Positions 35,175 to 44,272 of a stretch of DNA of 64,000 nucleotides are shown in pieces (positions within the stretch are counted from its first letter, which is position 1; every line of letters begins with the position of its first letter). Location: the NCBI GenBank assembly GCA_945929965.1, contig CAMEOT010000003.1:70670-134669 (forward strand), read 5' to 3'. The position numbers and the translations under genes were made by a program. This DNA is from an uncultured Lachnospiraceae bacterium. Lineage in GTDB: Bacteria > Bacillota > Clostridia > Lachnospirales > Lachnospiraceae. Under the pieces are notes generated by a model. That model ran no database searches. It was given only the letters and a program-made list of their open reading frames with translations, and had not been told where the DNA came from.

Positions 35175-36758
35175 ATGGCACAGCAGCGAAAATCTAAAAA
35201 TAATAAAGTAAAACAGTACAGAAAACCTTTGAACCTCAATATCGGTATGTTGATCTTCGGTGCTATTTTTATTTATGTGATCATCTGTGTGATCATGTAT
35301 TACCAGACGGATCATATTGTCCGTTATGAAGTAACGGAAGGATCCCTGGCTACGAACAATATTTACCGAGGAATCGCTATCCGCAGTGAGAGTGTTGTGA
35401 ACACCGATACGGCGGGATATGTAAATTTTTATGCAAGAGAGGGCGAACGTGTCGCTAAAGGAGATACGGTATATATCGTAGACGAGACCGGAAGATTAAG
35501 CCAGGAACTGGAAGATGCCAGTCTGGGAGAGAATACTCTGAGCAATCAGGAACTTTCGGAATTTCGAAATGAGATCGTGAATTTTATGCATGGGTATGAT
35601 GACAGGAACTACGAGAATACCTATGATTTCAAATATTCGTTAAAAAATACAGTATTGAAGCTGGCGAATGTCAATATGCTGCAGAGTATTGAAAACGAAA
35701 ACGGTGGTTCAGCCGCCAATATCGTGAACTTCTGCTATGCCCCGGAGACGGGAATCGTGGCATACTGGACCGACGGATACGAAGACCTGACCGTGGATGC
35801 GGTGACAGAAGCAGTATTCGACAATAAAGATTATGAGAAAAAGCAGATGCTGGGTAACGAACTGATGGCGGTAGGAGACCCGGTATATAAGCTGTCCACG
35901 GATGAAAACTGGTCTGTTGTGATTCCCATAGATGCGCAGCGCGGTGCCCAGATCCAGCAGGAAGATTATGTAAAGGTCCGTTTTCTGAAGAATCAGTATG
36001 AATCCTGGGGGCAGGCGAAGCTGTTCACCGGAAGTGACGGGAATACTTTTCTGTCTCTTACCTTTACCAATTCTATGGTAACGTTTGTATCCGATCGGTT
36101 TCTGGATATTGAGCTGATCTTAAACGATGAGACGGGACTAAAGATCCCGAATTCCTCTATCGTGGAGAAGGAGTTTTTCCTGATTGACGAAGACTTCGTT
36201 ACGACCGATGAAAATGCGGGAACCCAGGGCGTCATCAGACAGTGCTATCTGGAAAACGGTAATATATCCAGTGAATTCGTGGAGACGGATGCCTACAGCT
36301 ATGATGAGACAGAAGGTGTGTATTATATGGATACTTCCGTACTTAAGACGGGAGATGTCCTGTATAAGACGAACAGCCAGGATACCTATACGGTAAGCAA
36401 ACGTGCCACTCTGATCGGTGTATATAATGTAAATAAGGGATATGCGGATTTCAAGCAGATCAACATCCTGTATCAGAATGATGAATACTCTATTGTAAAG
36501 GCGAATACGACCTATGGGCTGAATGTATATGATTATATTGTACTGGACGGATCCGCAGTATCGGATGACCAGATCATTACCAATGTGAAGAAGACCGATA
36601 CGAATAAGACGGATACCACAGCTGCTTCCATAGAAACTATACCGGAGGAGACCGTGCCGGAAGAGACACAGCCGGAGGATACGGTCAGTGGTGATATGAT
36701 CCCAGAGAATAGTACGGTGTCTGGGGAAGATAAGCTGGAAAGGACGGCGGATATTTAA
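35175..36758 (+). CDS. HlyD-like membrane-anchored protein
   Basis: 527 residues from ATG 35175 (AAAGGAGG ribosome binding site 9 bases upstream): a basic N-terminus, one membrane segment (about 23-43) and a large extracellular region. After the membrane, SESVVNTDTAGYVNFYAREGERVAKGDTVYIVDETGR is the half-lipoyl/barrel-sandwich motif of HlyD-type adaptors; a long acidic Thr/Glu/Pro tail (about 470-527) ends the protein. No ABC transporter or outer-membrane partner is nearby, and the host is Gram-positive, so an efflux role is unsupported. It sits 1 base before yggS and upstream of sepF, a division-linked neighbourhood; a wall or divisome role is a guess. Confidence 0.75.
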   Translation: MAQQRKSKNNKVKQYRKPLNLNIGMLIFGAIFIYVIICVIMYYQTDHIVRYEVTEGSLATNNIYRGIAIRSESVVNTDTAGYVNFYAREGERVAKGDTVYIVDETGRLSQELEDASLGENTLSNQELSEFRNEIVNFMHGYDDRNYENTYDFKYSLKNTVLKLANVNMLQSIENENGGSAANIVNFCYAPETGIVAYWTDGYEDLTVDAVTEAVFDNKDYEKKQMLGNELMAVGDPVYKLSTDENWSVVIPIDAQRGAQIQQEDYVKVRFLKNQYESWGQAKLFTGSDGNTFLSLTFTNSMVTFVSDRFLDIELILNDETGLKIPNSSIVEKEFFLIDEDFVTTDENAGTQGVIRQCYLENGNISSEFVETDAYSYDETEGVYYMDTSVLKTGDVLYKTNSQDTYTVSKRATLIGVYNVNKGYADFKQINILYQNDEYSIVKANTTYGLNVYDYIVLDGSAVSDDQIITNVKKTDTNKTDTTAASIETIPEETVPEETQPEDTVSGDMIPENSTVSGEDKLERTADI

Positions 36759-36759
36759 A

Positions 36760-37482
36760 ATGCAGATGACTGAGCAGAGCAAAAGACTTGCGGAAAATTA
36801 TAATGCTGTAAAGGAAAATATCAAAAAAGCCTGTGAACAGGCAGGTAGATCACAAGAGGAAGTTACTTTGTTGGCGGTAAGCAAGACAAAGCCAGTGGAC
36901 ATGCTTATGGATGTCTACCATGCGGGTGCCAGGGACTTCGGAGAGAATAAAGTACAGGAACTGGTGGATAAGATTCCGCAGCTGCCTTCGGATATCAGAT
37001 GGCACCTGATCGGACACTTACAACGCAATAAAGTAAAATATATTGTAGATAAGGTCTACCTGATCCACAGTGTGGACAGTCTCAGATTGGCAGAGGAGAT
37101 CAGCAGGGAGGCTGTGAAGAAGCAGGTGGAAGCCAATATTCTGATCGAAGTCAATGTGGCACAGGAAGAAAGCAAGTTTGGTACCACAACAGAAGAGACC
37201 GAAAAACTGGTTCGCGATATTTCGTTTTTACCCGGTGTACATATTAAGGGACTTATGACCATCGCACCTTTTGTGGAAGACCCGGAGGAAAACAGAACAT
37301 ATTTTCAGAAACTTAGGCAATTAGCTGTTGACATCGGAAATAAAAACATTGATAATGTGTCTATGAGCATACTTTCCATGGGGATGACGGGAGATTATAC
37401 AGTGGCAGTACAGGAAGGTGCTGCAATCGTCAGAGTCGGAACCGGTATATTCGGAGAGCGAGATTACAGTAAGACGATATAA
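36760..37482 (+). CDS. yggS: YggS family PLP homeostasis protein
   Basis: 240 residues, single-domain alanine-racemase-like barrel that binds PLP through the Lys in LLAVSKTKPVD; also GENKVQEL, WHLIGHLQRNK and LSMGMTGDY, all family hallmarks. Carries and buffers PLP and affects amino-acid balance. The yggS-sepF pairing is typical of Firmicutes. An alternative start two codons later (36766) is possible. Confidence 0.95.
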   Translation: MQMTEQSKRLAENYNAVKENIKKACEQAGRSQEEVTLLAVSKTKPVDMLMDVYHAGARDFGENKVQELVDKIPQLPSDIRWHLIGHLQRNKVKYIVDKVYLIHSVDSLRLAEEISREAVKKQVEANILIEVNVAQEESKFGTTTEETEKLVRDISFLPGVHIKGLMTIAPFVEDPEENRTYFQKLRQLAVDIGNKNIDNVSMSILSMGMTGDYTVAVQEGAAIVRVGTGIFGERDYSKTI

Positions 37483-37523
37483 AGAATATTTTAAGAAGAT
37501 TTTAATAAAGGAGACTCTTAAGC

Positions 37524-38060
37524 ATGGGCGTAATGGATAAGTTCCTGAATTATATGAAACTGAACGATGAAGAAGATGAAGGTTTCTATGATGATGATTA
37601 TCTGGATGATGAGGAAGAAGTAGAGCCGGTGAAAAAGTTCGGCGCTGCCAAGAACAGACAGCAGGCACAGGATGAGGAAGACCTGGATGATAAGGGGAAG
37701 CGTACTTCACAGCCCAAGGTTACTCCGATCCATCGTACCGTTACCAAGAAAATGCCCGGAACCGGCATGGAAGTCTGTGTGATCAAACCTACTTCCGTAG
37801 AGGATGCACGGGAGATTACCGAGACACTTCTGGCGAATCGGACAGTGGTACTGAATCTGGAAGGCCTGGATGTGGATATCGCACAGAGAATCATTGACTT
37901 CACTTCCGGATCCTGTTTTGCAATCTCCGGTAATTTACAGAAAATATCGCATTATATATTTATTATCACACCGGCAAGCGTAGATATCTCCGGTGATTTC
38001 CAGGATATTTTCGGCGGTGCCGGATCCTTTGAAATGCCTATTAACAACGGAATGTCATAA
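37524..38060 (+). CDS. sepF: Cell division protein SepF
   Basis: 178 residues: an N-terminal membrane-binding amphipathic segment (MGVMDKFLNYMKLN), an acidic flexible linker, and the C-terminal SepF fold (CVIKPTSVEDAREITETLLANRTVVLNLEG, then DFTSGSCFAISGNLQKI). Anchors and aligns FtsZ filaments at the septum. AAAGGAGA site upstream. A tandem 10-base repeat (AATGTCATAA twice, 38051-38070) duplicates its stop codon context. Confidence 0.95.
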   Translation: MGVMDKFLNYMKLNDEEDEGFYDDDYLDDEEEVEPVKKFGAAKNRQQAQDEEDLDDKGKRTSQPKVTPIHRTVTKKMPGTGMEVCVIKPTSVEDAREITETLLANRTVVLNLEGLDVDIAQRIIDFTSGSCFAISGNLQKISHYIFIITPASVDISGDFQDIFGGAGSFEMPINNGMS

Positions 38061-38076
38061 AATGTCATAAACGGAT

Positions 38077-38108
38077 AACTTCCTGCAGCGGGCTGTAGGA
38101 AGTTTTTT
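38077..38108 (+). terminator. Terminator of the sepF transcript
   Basis: Stem AACTTCCTGCAG (38077-38088) / CTGTAGGAAGTT (38092-38103), a 3-base loop and a T-run, just before aroB. One mismatch-type G-T pair. Confidence 0.85.
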
Positions 38109-38167
38109 AAAAGAAAAGAATGAAAACACAGAAAGAACGGTTTGGAATCAGACCGGAGGGTGAAAAC

Positions 38168-39277
38168 ATGGCACAGAGATTACCGGTGCTTTATAACAAA
38201 AAGCCTTGTTATGATATTGTATTTCAGAAGTCTTTTGACGGCTTATGGGAAGAACTGGAGGAACTGGGCGCTGCCGAGAAGAAATTATGCATCGTCACAG
38301 ATTCCAGAGTGGATGAACTGTACGGAGCGCAGGTCGCAGAACTTTTGGAAGGAAAATGCCGTAAAATCGTAAAATATGCATTTCCTGCGGGAGAGGAAAA
38401 TAAGAACCTGGAGACGGTAAAGGATGTATATCGTTATCTGATCGAAGAGGGCTTTGACAGAAAGGATATGCTGTTGGCACTCGGCGGCGGTGTGACCGGC
38501 GATCTGACCGGTTTCGTTGCGGCAACGTATTTAAGAGGCATTGATTTTGTGCAGATTCCGACTACTTTGCTGGCGCAGGTGGACAGTTCCATCGGCGGCA
38601 AGACCGGCGTGGATTTTGACAGCTATAAGAACATGGTCGGCGCTTTCAAAATGCCCAGACTGGTATATATGAACCTGTCGGTACTTAAGACACTGGAAGA
38701 GAGACAGTTCTATTCCGGTTTTGCGGAAGTCATGAAATCTGCTTTGATCAAAGATGCTTTATTTTACGAGTGGCTGATCGAGAATATGTATGAGATCTGC
38801 GAGAGAGATCCTGCCACTTTGGAAGAGATGGTCATGCGTACCTGCTCCATCAAAAAAATGGTTGTAGAGAAGGATCCTACCGAGCAGGGAGACCGGGCAC
38901 TCCTTAATCTGGGACATACCATCGGACATGCCATTGAAAAATACAAGAATTTTGAGTTGTATCACGGCGAATGTGTTGCCCTTGGTACGGTGGCAGCGGC
39001 ATATATTTCATGGAAAAAGGAAATGCTCAGCATGGAAGAATTTTATGAGATCCGCGATATGTTCGTACCGTTTTATCTTCCAATCTCCGTGGATGATATT
39101 GATCCGCAGGAGATCCTGAAGCTTACCAGATCCGATAAAAAGATGGAAGCCGGTACGATTAAATTTATTCTGCTTAAAAAGATCGGTAAGGCAGTCATTG
39201 ACAGAACCGTTACAGATGAAGAAATTCTGGCTGCTATCGAAGAAATCAATTTTAGTGAAGAGGATGCCCATGAATAA
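38168..39277 (+). CDS. aroB: 3-dehydroquinate synthase
   Basis: 369 residues from ATG 38168 (GGAGGG 7 bases upstream); the frame is open further up to 38120, but the extension runs into the terminator region and has no site. Second step of the shikimate pathway. NAD-binding GGGVTGDLTGFVAATYLRGI, PTTLLAQVDSSIGGKTGVD, and zinc ligands in LNLGHTIGHAIEK and YHGECVALG. No other aro genes are near; it leads into lspA by an 8-base overlap. Confidence 0.95.
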   Translation: MAQRLPVLYNKKPCYDIVFQKSFDGLWEELEELGAAEKKLCIVTDSRVDELYGAQVAELLEGKCRKIVKYAFPAGEENKNLETVKDVYRYLIEEGFDRKDMLLALGGGVTGDLTGFVAATYLRGIDFVQIPTTLLAQVDSSIGGKTGVDFDSYKNMVGAFKMPRLVYMNLSVLKTLEERQFYSGFAEVMKSALIKDALFYEWLIENMYEICERDPATLEEMVMRTCSIKKMVVEKDPTEQGDRALLNLGHTIGHAIEKYKNFELYHGECVALGTVAAAYISWKKEMLSMEEFYEIRDMFVPFYLPISVDDIDPQEILKLTRSDKKMEAGTIKFILLKKIGKAVIDRTVTDEEILAAIEEINFSEEDAHE

Positions 39278-39809
39278 GGAAAAGAAAAATAGTCGTGTTG
39301 TTATGCTGATCATAGATGCACTGATCGCTGCCGTGCTTCTGGCACTGGATCAGTTCACCAAGTATCTGGCCGTTGTACATCTGAAGAACCAGCCGGCCTA
39401 TGTTATTATTGACGGAGTGTTGGAGTTGCAATATCTGGAGAATAGGGGATCTGCTTTTGGTATGCTGCAGAACCAGAAGGTATTTATTCTGTTCGTGGGA
39501 ATCGTATTTTTGGCAGTACTGTTGTTCTTTTTGTTAAAGCTTCCGGAACAGAAGAAATTCCGGATCGTTCATGTCCTGCTGGCGGTGATCATTGCCGGGG
39601 GAATCGGTAATATGATCGACAGATTCCGTCTGGACTATGTGGTGGATTTTATCTCCTTCGTACTAATCAATTATCCGATTTTTAATGTGGCGGATATTTA
39701 TGTGGTGGTGGCTACCATCGGTCTGTTTATTCTGTTTTTGTTTGTCTATAAGGAAAAGGATCTTGAGTTCCTTAATTTTAAGCAGAACCGTTATCGGGAG
39801 ATGAAATAG
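39270..39809 (+). CDS. lspA: Lipoprotein signal peptidase (signal peptidase II)
   Basis: 179 residues, four membrane segments. The catalytic aspartates lie in GNMIDRFR and FNVADIYV; ENRGSAFGML is the usual conserved loop. Start at 39270: GAAGAGG is 6 bases upstream of this ATG but touches the one at 39264, and the reading frame open to 39198 lies inside aroB. Processes prolipoproteins such as LivJ and the D,D-carboxypeptidase in this window. Confidence 0.94.
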   Translation: MNKEKKNSRVVMLIIDALIAAVLLALDQFTKYLAVVHLKNQPAYVIIDGVLELQYLENRGSAFGMLQNQKVFILFVGIVFLAVLLFFLLKLPEQKKFRIVHVLLAVIIAGGIGNMIDRFRLDYVVDFISFVLINYPIFNVADIYVVVATIGLFILFLFVYKEKDLEFLNFKQNRYREMK

Positions 39810-39820
39810 GAGAGTGAAAA

Positions 39821-40738
39821 ATGGAAGAACTCCGATTTCAGATTACGGAAGAAACGGAAGACGAACGGATCGACAAGTGTATGAGTCTGCTTGTGGAGAA
39901 TCTGTCCCGCTCTTTTATCCAAAAACTGATCAAAGACGGAAATGTGCTGGTAAACGGGAAACCGGTGAAAGGAAGCTATCGGGTCAAATGCGAGGATGAA
40001 GTGGTGTTTTCCGTTCCGGAGTCTGTGGAACCGGATATTGAACCGGAGAACATTCCGCTTGATATTTTGTATGAGGATGCGGATCTGATCGTGGTGAATA
40101 AGCCTAAGGGAATGGTAGTGCATCCGGCGGCAGGACATTATACAGGGACATTGGTCAATGCACTGATGTATCATTGCGGTAAAGATTTATCCGGAATCAA
40201 CGGCGTACTTCGTCCCGGCATTGTCCATCGCATTGACAGAGATACCACAGGATCCGTGATTGCGTGTAAGAACGATAAAGCTCACCGATGCATTGCAGAA
40301 CAGCTCAAAGAGCATTCCATCAACAGAAGATATCGTGCCATTTGCTTCGGGGAACTGGAACAGGAAGAGGGCACTATTGATCAGCCTATCGGCAGACATC
40401 CGAATGACCGGAAGAAGATGGCGGTGAATCCTCAGAACGGAAAACGGGCGGTGACGCATTATCGTGTATTGCAGCGGTTTCAGGGATATACTTATATAGA
40501 GTGTGTACTGGAGACCGGTCGAACGCATCAGATCCGTGTGCATATGGCAAGTATCGGACATCCGCTTCTGGGAGATGAGGTGTATTCCAATCGGAAAAGT
40601 CCTTTTAAATTGCAAGGGCAGACACTTCACGCCAAGACTCTGGGATTTATCCATCCTACTACCGGAGAGTATCTGGAAATTGACGCACCACTGCCGGAAT
40701 ATTTTGAACACCTTCTGGCTGTGTTGACACAAAAATAG
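39821..40738 (+). CDS. rluD: RluD-type pseudouridine synthase
   Basis: 305 residues: an N-terminal S4 RNA-binding domain (RIDKCMSLLVENLSRSFIQKLIKDGNVLVNG) and an RluA-family catalytic domain with the Asp in HRIDRDTTGSVI. Also VHPAAGHYTGTLVNAL and ETGRTHQIRVHMASIGHPLLGDEVY. Family members modify 23S rRNA; which uridines cannot be told here, so the rluD symbol means subfamily. lspA-rluD order is widespread in Firmicutes. Confidence 0.92.
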   Translation: MEELRFQITEETEDERIDKCMSLLVENLSRSFIQKLIKDGNVLVNGKPVKGSYRVKCEDEVVFSVPESVEPDIEPENIPLDILYEDADLIVVNKPKGMVVHPAAGHYTGTLVNALMYHCGKDLSGINGVLRPGIVHRIDRDTTGSVIACKNDKAHRCIAEQLKEHSINRRYRAICFGELEQEEGTIDQPIGRHPNDRKKMAVNPQNGKRAVTHYRVLQRFQGYTYIECVLETGRTHQIRVHMASIGHPLLGDEVYSNRKSPFKLQGQTLHAKTLGFIHPTTGEYLEIDAPLPEYFEHLLAVLTQK

Positions 40739-40775
40739 GTCTTATAGATTATTTTTGTGCAGAAATGAGGCGCTT

Positions 40776-41438
40776 ATGAATCTGTTTGATATTTTAGGAC
40801 CCGTCATGGTCGGCCCCAGCAGTTCTCATACTGCGGGTGCGGTCCGGATCGGCTATATTTCTGGAAAATTACTTCAGGACCATGTGGTGAAGGCAGAAAT
40901 CTTGCTGCATGGTTCCTTTGCTACCACGGGAGTCGGACACGGAACCGACAAGGCTCTGATCGCCGGACTTCTGGGAATGCGGCCGGATGATATCCGGATT
41001 CCCACAAGTTTTGAACTTGCGAAAAAAAACGGAATGGAATTTTCGTTTTCCACCGTTACTCTTAAGGATGCTCATCCAAATACGGCGGTTCTGCGGCTGA
41101 CCGGGGAACATGGACGGAAAATAGAAGTGCAGGCGGCGTCCATCGGTGGAGGACGAATTCTGATCGCAAAGCTGGACGGAATCGATGTAAATTTCTCCGC
41201 GGAAAAACCGACGCTGATCGTGCATAACGTGGACCAACCGGGACATGTGGCACAGGTGACAACCATGCTGGCAGAAAAACAGGTGAACATTGCCACACTG
41301 CAACTCTACCGGGATAAACGGGGCGGTTATGCTGTCATGGTCATTGAGACGGACCAGGAAGTACCGGAGGAGTCAGTGACGTGGCTGGAGCAGCTGGATG
41401 GAATTATTAAGGTAACCTATATCAATGTGGAGGAATAG
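40776..41438 (+). CDS. sdaAB: L-serine dehydratase, beta subunit
   Basis: 220 residues from ATG 40776, with GAGG upstream; the frame open to 40755 is unlikely. Begins MNLFDILGPVMVGPSSSHTAGAVRIG, the standard start, and ends in an ACT domain (TLIVHNVDQPGHVAQVTTMLAEKQVNIATL). With the alpha subunit it forms the iron-sulfur enzyme that deaminates serine to pyruvate and ammonia. Its TAG overlaps the alpha-subunit GTG by one base. Confidence 0.95.
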   Translation: MNLFDILGPVMVGPSSSHTAGAVRIGYISGKLLQDHVVKAEILLHGSFATTGVGHGTDKALIAGLLGMRPDDIRIPTSFELAKKNGMEFSFSTVTLKDAHPNTAVLRLTGEHGRKIEVQAASIGGGRILIAKLDGIDVNFSAEKPTLIVHNVDQPGHVAQVTTMLAEKQVNIATLQLYRDKRGGYAVMVIETDQEVPEESVTWLEQLDGIIKVTYINVEE

Positions 41439-42334
41439 TGGGTATGTCCTATCAGTCATTTGAACAGGTTTTACAGAAATGTCATACGGAAGAAAAAGAA
41501 TTCTGGCAGGTAATCATGGAAGATGATATGGCGGAACGGAATGTGTCCCTGCAGGAGAGTATGGAACATATGCGTGCTACCTGGGATGCCATGCTGTTGG
41601 CGGCTGTCACATATGAAGGAGACCTTAAGTCCTCCAGTGGACTGGTGGGCGGCGATGGCAGACGAATGGAGGAATACGCCCATAATACCTGTGAAGAGTC
41701 ATTGTGTGGGGAATACATGGATGACTGCATTGCCGGAGCATTGCAGATGGGGGAATCCAATGCCTGCATGAAGAGAATCGTAGCAGCTCCCACTGCGGGG
41801 GCCTGTGGAGTATTACCTGCGGTGCTGGTTCCCTTTTTTCAGAAGAGGTGCCGGAATACGGATAAAATTCTGAAAGCTATGTATGTGGCAGCCGGAATCG
41901 GACAGATCATAGCAACCCGTTCTTTCATTAGTGGCGCTGCAGGAGGATGTCAGGCAGAAATCGGATCAGCCAGTTCCATGGCGGCAGGAGCACTGACATA
42001 CCTGCAGGGCGGTAATTGCGAACAGATTGCCACGGCGGCAGCCATGGCGATGAAAAACCTGTTGGGACTGGTATGTGATCCGGTGGCGGGACTGGTGGAA
42101 GTACCCTGTGTGAAGCGGAATGTAATCGGTACAGTGAATGCCATGGCCTGTGCAGACATGGCCATGGCGGGAATCGTAAGCCGGATTCCTCCGGACCAGG
42201 TTATGGATGCCATGAAAGAAGTCGGCGATAAAATGGATGCTTCTCTGCGGGAAACGGCACTGGGTGGCCTGGCACGGACAGAGGAAGGTGTGAAAATAGC
42301 AGAAAAAATGCATGCATCACAGGAAAATTGGTGA
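41438..42334 (+). CDS. sdaAA: L-serine dehydratase, alpha subunit
   Basis: 298 residues. Cluster-binding cysteines occur in PTAGACGVLPAVL, SGAAGGCQAEIG and LVCDPVAGLVEVPC. Two starts are possible: GTG 41438, which overlaps the beta-subunit stop, or ATG 41444 (MSYQSFEQ), which has GGAGG at a better 10-base spacing. Oxygen-sensitive [4Fe-4S] dehydratase, fitting an anaerobe that ferments amino acids. Confidence 0.95.
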   Translation: MGMSYQSFEQVLQKCHTEEKEFWQVIMEDDMAERNVSLQESMEHMRATWDAMLLAAVTYEGDLKSSSGLVGGDGRRMEEYAHNTCEESLCGEYMDDCIAGALQMGESNACMKRIVAAPTAGACGVLPAVLVPFFQKRCRNTDKILKAMYVAAGIGQIIATRSFISGAAGGCQAEIGSASSMAAGALTYLQGGNCEQIATAAAMAMKNLLGLVCDPVAGLVEVPCVKRNVIGTVNAMACADMAMAGIVSRIPPDQVMDAMKEVGDKMDASLRETALGGLARTEEGVKIAEKMHASQENW

Positions 42335-42361
42335 TAAACAACTAAAGAATCTGATAATTGG

Positions 42362-42390
42362 TTGATTTTTTGTTAAATATCACGTATAAT
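42362..42390 (+). promoter_or_regulatory. Promoter of the first cytidylate-kinase-like gene
   Basis: TTGATT (42362-42367), 17-base spacer, consensus TATAAT (42385-42390). Confidence 0.75.
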
Positions 42391-42440
42391 AAAGGTACAG
42401 AAAAGCTAGTTATTAAATACAGCAGAAAGCGGGTGTGTGT

Positions 42441-43085
42441 ATGAATACGATTATTACCATTGGACGTCAGTTTGGTTCTGCAGGCCGTGAAATTGGAGAA
42501 AAGGTTGCAGAGTATTTCGGAATCAAATGCTACGATAAGGAACTCCTTACCAGAGCAGCACAGGAAAGTGGTTTTTGCGAGGAAATGATTCAGAATCATG
42601 ATGAGAGACCTACCAATTCCTTCCTGTATAATCTGGTTATGGATACTTATTCTTTCGGCTACAATGCATCCTCTTTTGTAGATATGCCTATCAGCCACAA
42701 GGTGTTCCTGGCACAGTTCGACACGATTAAGAAGATCGCTGATGAAGGCCCCTGCGTTATCGTTGGCCGTTGCGCAGACTATGCACTGGCAGATTACAAG
42801 AACTGCATTAACCTTTTCATCTTCGGTGATGATGATGTGAAGACTAAGCGTATCATGGCCAGATATGATCTGACAGAGGCCAAGGCAAAGGAAATGATCA
42901 CGAAGAAGGATAAGCAGCGTCAGAGTTATTACAATTATTATTCTTCCAAGAAATGGGGCAGAGCTGACAGCTACGATCTGTGTATCAACAGCAGCATTCT
43001 TGGAATCGAAGGCACCGTTAGGCTGATCATCCAGTATGTGGAAGATTTCGAGAAGAAAAATAACGCAGATATTTTAGAAAAGTAA
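42441..43085 (+). CDS. Cytidylate kinase-like family protein (copy 1)
   Basis: 214 residues starting at ATG 42441; the GTG six bases upstream is an alternative. TIGRQFGSAGREIGEKVAEYFGIKCYDKELL is the P-loop-containing start of the cytidylate-kinase-like family (Cytidylate_kin2), and CVIVGRCADYAL lies in the core. This family is distinct from the true Cmk; substrate and role are unknown. A second copy lies at 52910-53536. It has its own promoter and precedes rplU. Confidence 0.85.
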   Translation: MNTIITIGRQFGSAGREIGEKVAEYFGIKCYDKELLTRAAQESGFCEEMIQNHDERPTNSFLYNLVMDTYSFGYNASSFVDMPISHKVFLAQFDTIKKIADEGPCVIVGRCADYALADYKNCINLFIFGDDDVKTKRIMARYDLTEAKAKEMITKKDKQRQSYYNYYSSKKWGRADSYDLCINSSILGIEGTVRLIIQYVEDFEKKNNADILEK

Positions 43086-43121
43086 TTTCTGCAATTTTTT
43101 CAAAAAAATAAAAAATATATC

Positions 43122-43151
43122 TTGACGAATCAGGGCACCTCATGCTATTAT
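43122..43151 (+). promoter_or_regulatory. rplU promoter
   Basis: TTGACG (43122-43127), 18-base spacer, TATTAT (43146-43151). Transcription should start near 43158. Confidence 0.7.
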
Positions 43152-43157
43152 ACTACG

Positions 43158-43245
43158 GTATGCCGCATAACTAGGTATAAGTGTGTTGGATTTTAGGATC
43201 TTTCACCACCAAAGTTAGCGAGTAAATAATAGGAGGTGCCTTATT
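43158..43245 (+). ncRNA. Candidate ribosomal protein L21 leader
   Basis: About 88 bases between the predicted transcription start and the rplU ATG, ending in AGGAGGTGCC. Firmicute rplU genes often carry an L21-binding leader that controls the operon. The position fits and short pairings can be drawn, but I could not confirm the consensus fold by eye. Confidence 0.4.
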
Positions 43246-43551
43246 ATGTACGCAATTATTGCAACAGGTGGAAAGCAGTACAAAGTTTCTGAGGGTGATG
43301 TGATCAAAGTTGAGAAGATCGATGCAGAAGCTGGTAATACTGTTACTTTTGACCAGGTGATCGCAGTAAGTGACAATACCCTCAAGGTTGGTGCTGACGT
43401 TGCTAACGCAACTGTTACCGCAACCGTTATGGAGCAGGGTAGAGGTAAGAAGGTTATTGTATACAAGTACAAGAGAAAAACCGGTTACCACAAGAAGAAT
43501 GGTCATAGACAAGCATACACTCAGGTTAAGATCGAAAAGATTAACGCGTAA
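43246..43551 (+). CDS. rplU: 50S ribosomal protein L21
   Basis: 101 residues, complete: [24 protein letters not shown] at the start and [19 protein letters not shown] basic stretch ([18 protein letters not shown]) at the end. First gene of the rplU-prp-rpmA operon. The codon choice looks biased toward favoured codons, as expected of a ribosomal protein. Confidence 0.98.
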   Translation: MYAIIATGGKQYKVSEGDVIKVEKIDAEAGNTVTFDQVIAVSDNTLKVGADVANATVTATVMEQGRGKKVIVYKYKRKTGYHKKNGHRQAYTQVKIEKINA

Positions 43552-43556
43552 TCGTT

Positions 43557-43901
43557 ATGACGACTATTATCATTCGTAAGGACCATGAGGGAATCTATCG
43601 TGGATTCTACTGCATGGGACATGCAGGATATGCCAAGAAAAGATTATTCGGTACGGAACCGGATATCCTCTGTGCGGCGATTTCCGTACTGGTGCAAAGT
43701 ACCATCGGATCGCTTTCGCAACTGGCAGGTGAAGAACTCAAGCTGACCCAGAACGAGGAGACGGGCTTTATCAAATGTGATTTTCAGGATGTTCTGCAGG
43801 ACAAATCCGTATTTCTGATGGATTCCATGGTGTTCTCACTACAGAATCTCAGCAGACAGTACGGGGAACAGTATTTGCAAGTAAAAATCGAGGAGGTGTA
43901 G
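43557..43901 (+). CDS. prp: Ribosomal-processing cysteine protease Prp
   Basis: 114 residues (YsxB family). His in FYCMGHAGYA and Cys in PDILCAAISVLVQ form the expected catalytic pair. It cleaves the N-terminal leader of L27, encoded 3 bases after its stop. The order rplU-prp-rpmA is the conserved one in Firmicutes. Confidence 0.95.
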   Translation: MTTIIIRKDHEGIYRGFYCMGHAGYAKKRLFGTEPDILCAAISVLVQSTIGSLSQLAGEELKLTQNEETGFIKCDFQDVLQDKSVFLMDSMVFSLQNLSRQYGEQYLQVKIEEV

Positions 43902-43904
43902 ACC

Positions 43905-44189
43905 ATGTTTAACTTTAACCTTCAATTTTTTGCACATAAAAAGGGAGTTGGTTCTACCAAGAACGGTAGAGACTCCGAATCCAAGAGATTAGGTGCGAAG
44001 AGAGCTGATGGCCAGTTTGTAAAAGCTGGAAATATTCTTTACAGACAGCGCGGTACAAAGATCCATCCCGGTGTCAATGTTGGTATCGGTGGAGATGATA
44101 CTCTGTTTGCTTTAGTTGATGGCGTTCTCCGTTTCGAGAGAAAGGGCAGAGACAAGAAGCAGGCTTCCGTATATCCTGTAGAGAAATAA
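43905..44189 (+). CDS. rpmA: 50S ribosomal protein L27 with cleavable leader
   Basis: 94 residues. Starts [14 protein letters not shown]: the first nine residues are the extension that Prp removes between Phe9 and Ala10, exposing the mature N-terminus that reaches the peptidyl-transferase centre. The rest is ordinary L27 ([22 protein letters not shown]). Prp lies just upstream, so both parts of the processing pair are visible. Confidence 0.98.
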   Translation: MFNFNLQFFAHKKGVGSTKNGRDSESKRLGAKRADGQFVKAGNILYRQRGTKIHPGVNVGIGGDDTLFALVDGVLRFERKGRDKKQASVYPVEK

Positions 44190-44202
44190 GTTGATTTAAC
44201 CA

Positions 44203-44237
44203 GGGCTTCAAACATACTGATTGTTTGAAGCCCTTTT
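44203..44237 (+). terminator. Terminator after rpmA
   Basis: Perfect 12-base stem GGGCTTCAAACA (44203-44214) / TGTTTGAAGCCC (44222-44233) and a four-T tail. The short T-run suggests partial read-through into obg. Confidence 0.8.
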
Positions 44238-44272
44238 AGTCCGTAAAGGATTTTGTCGGAAAGGAGAACAAT

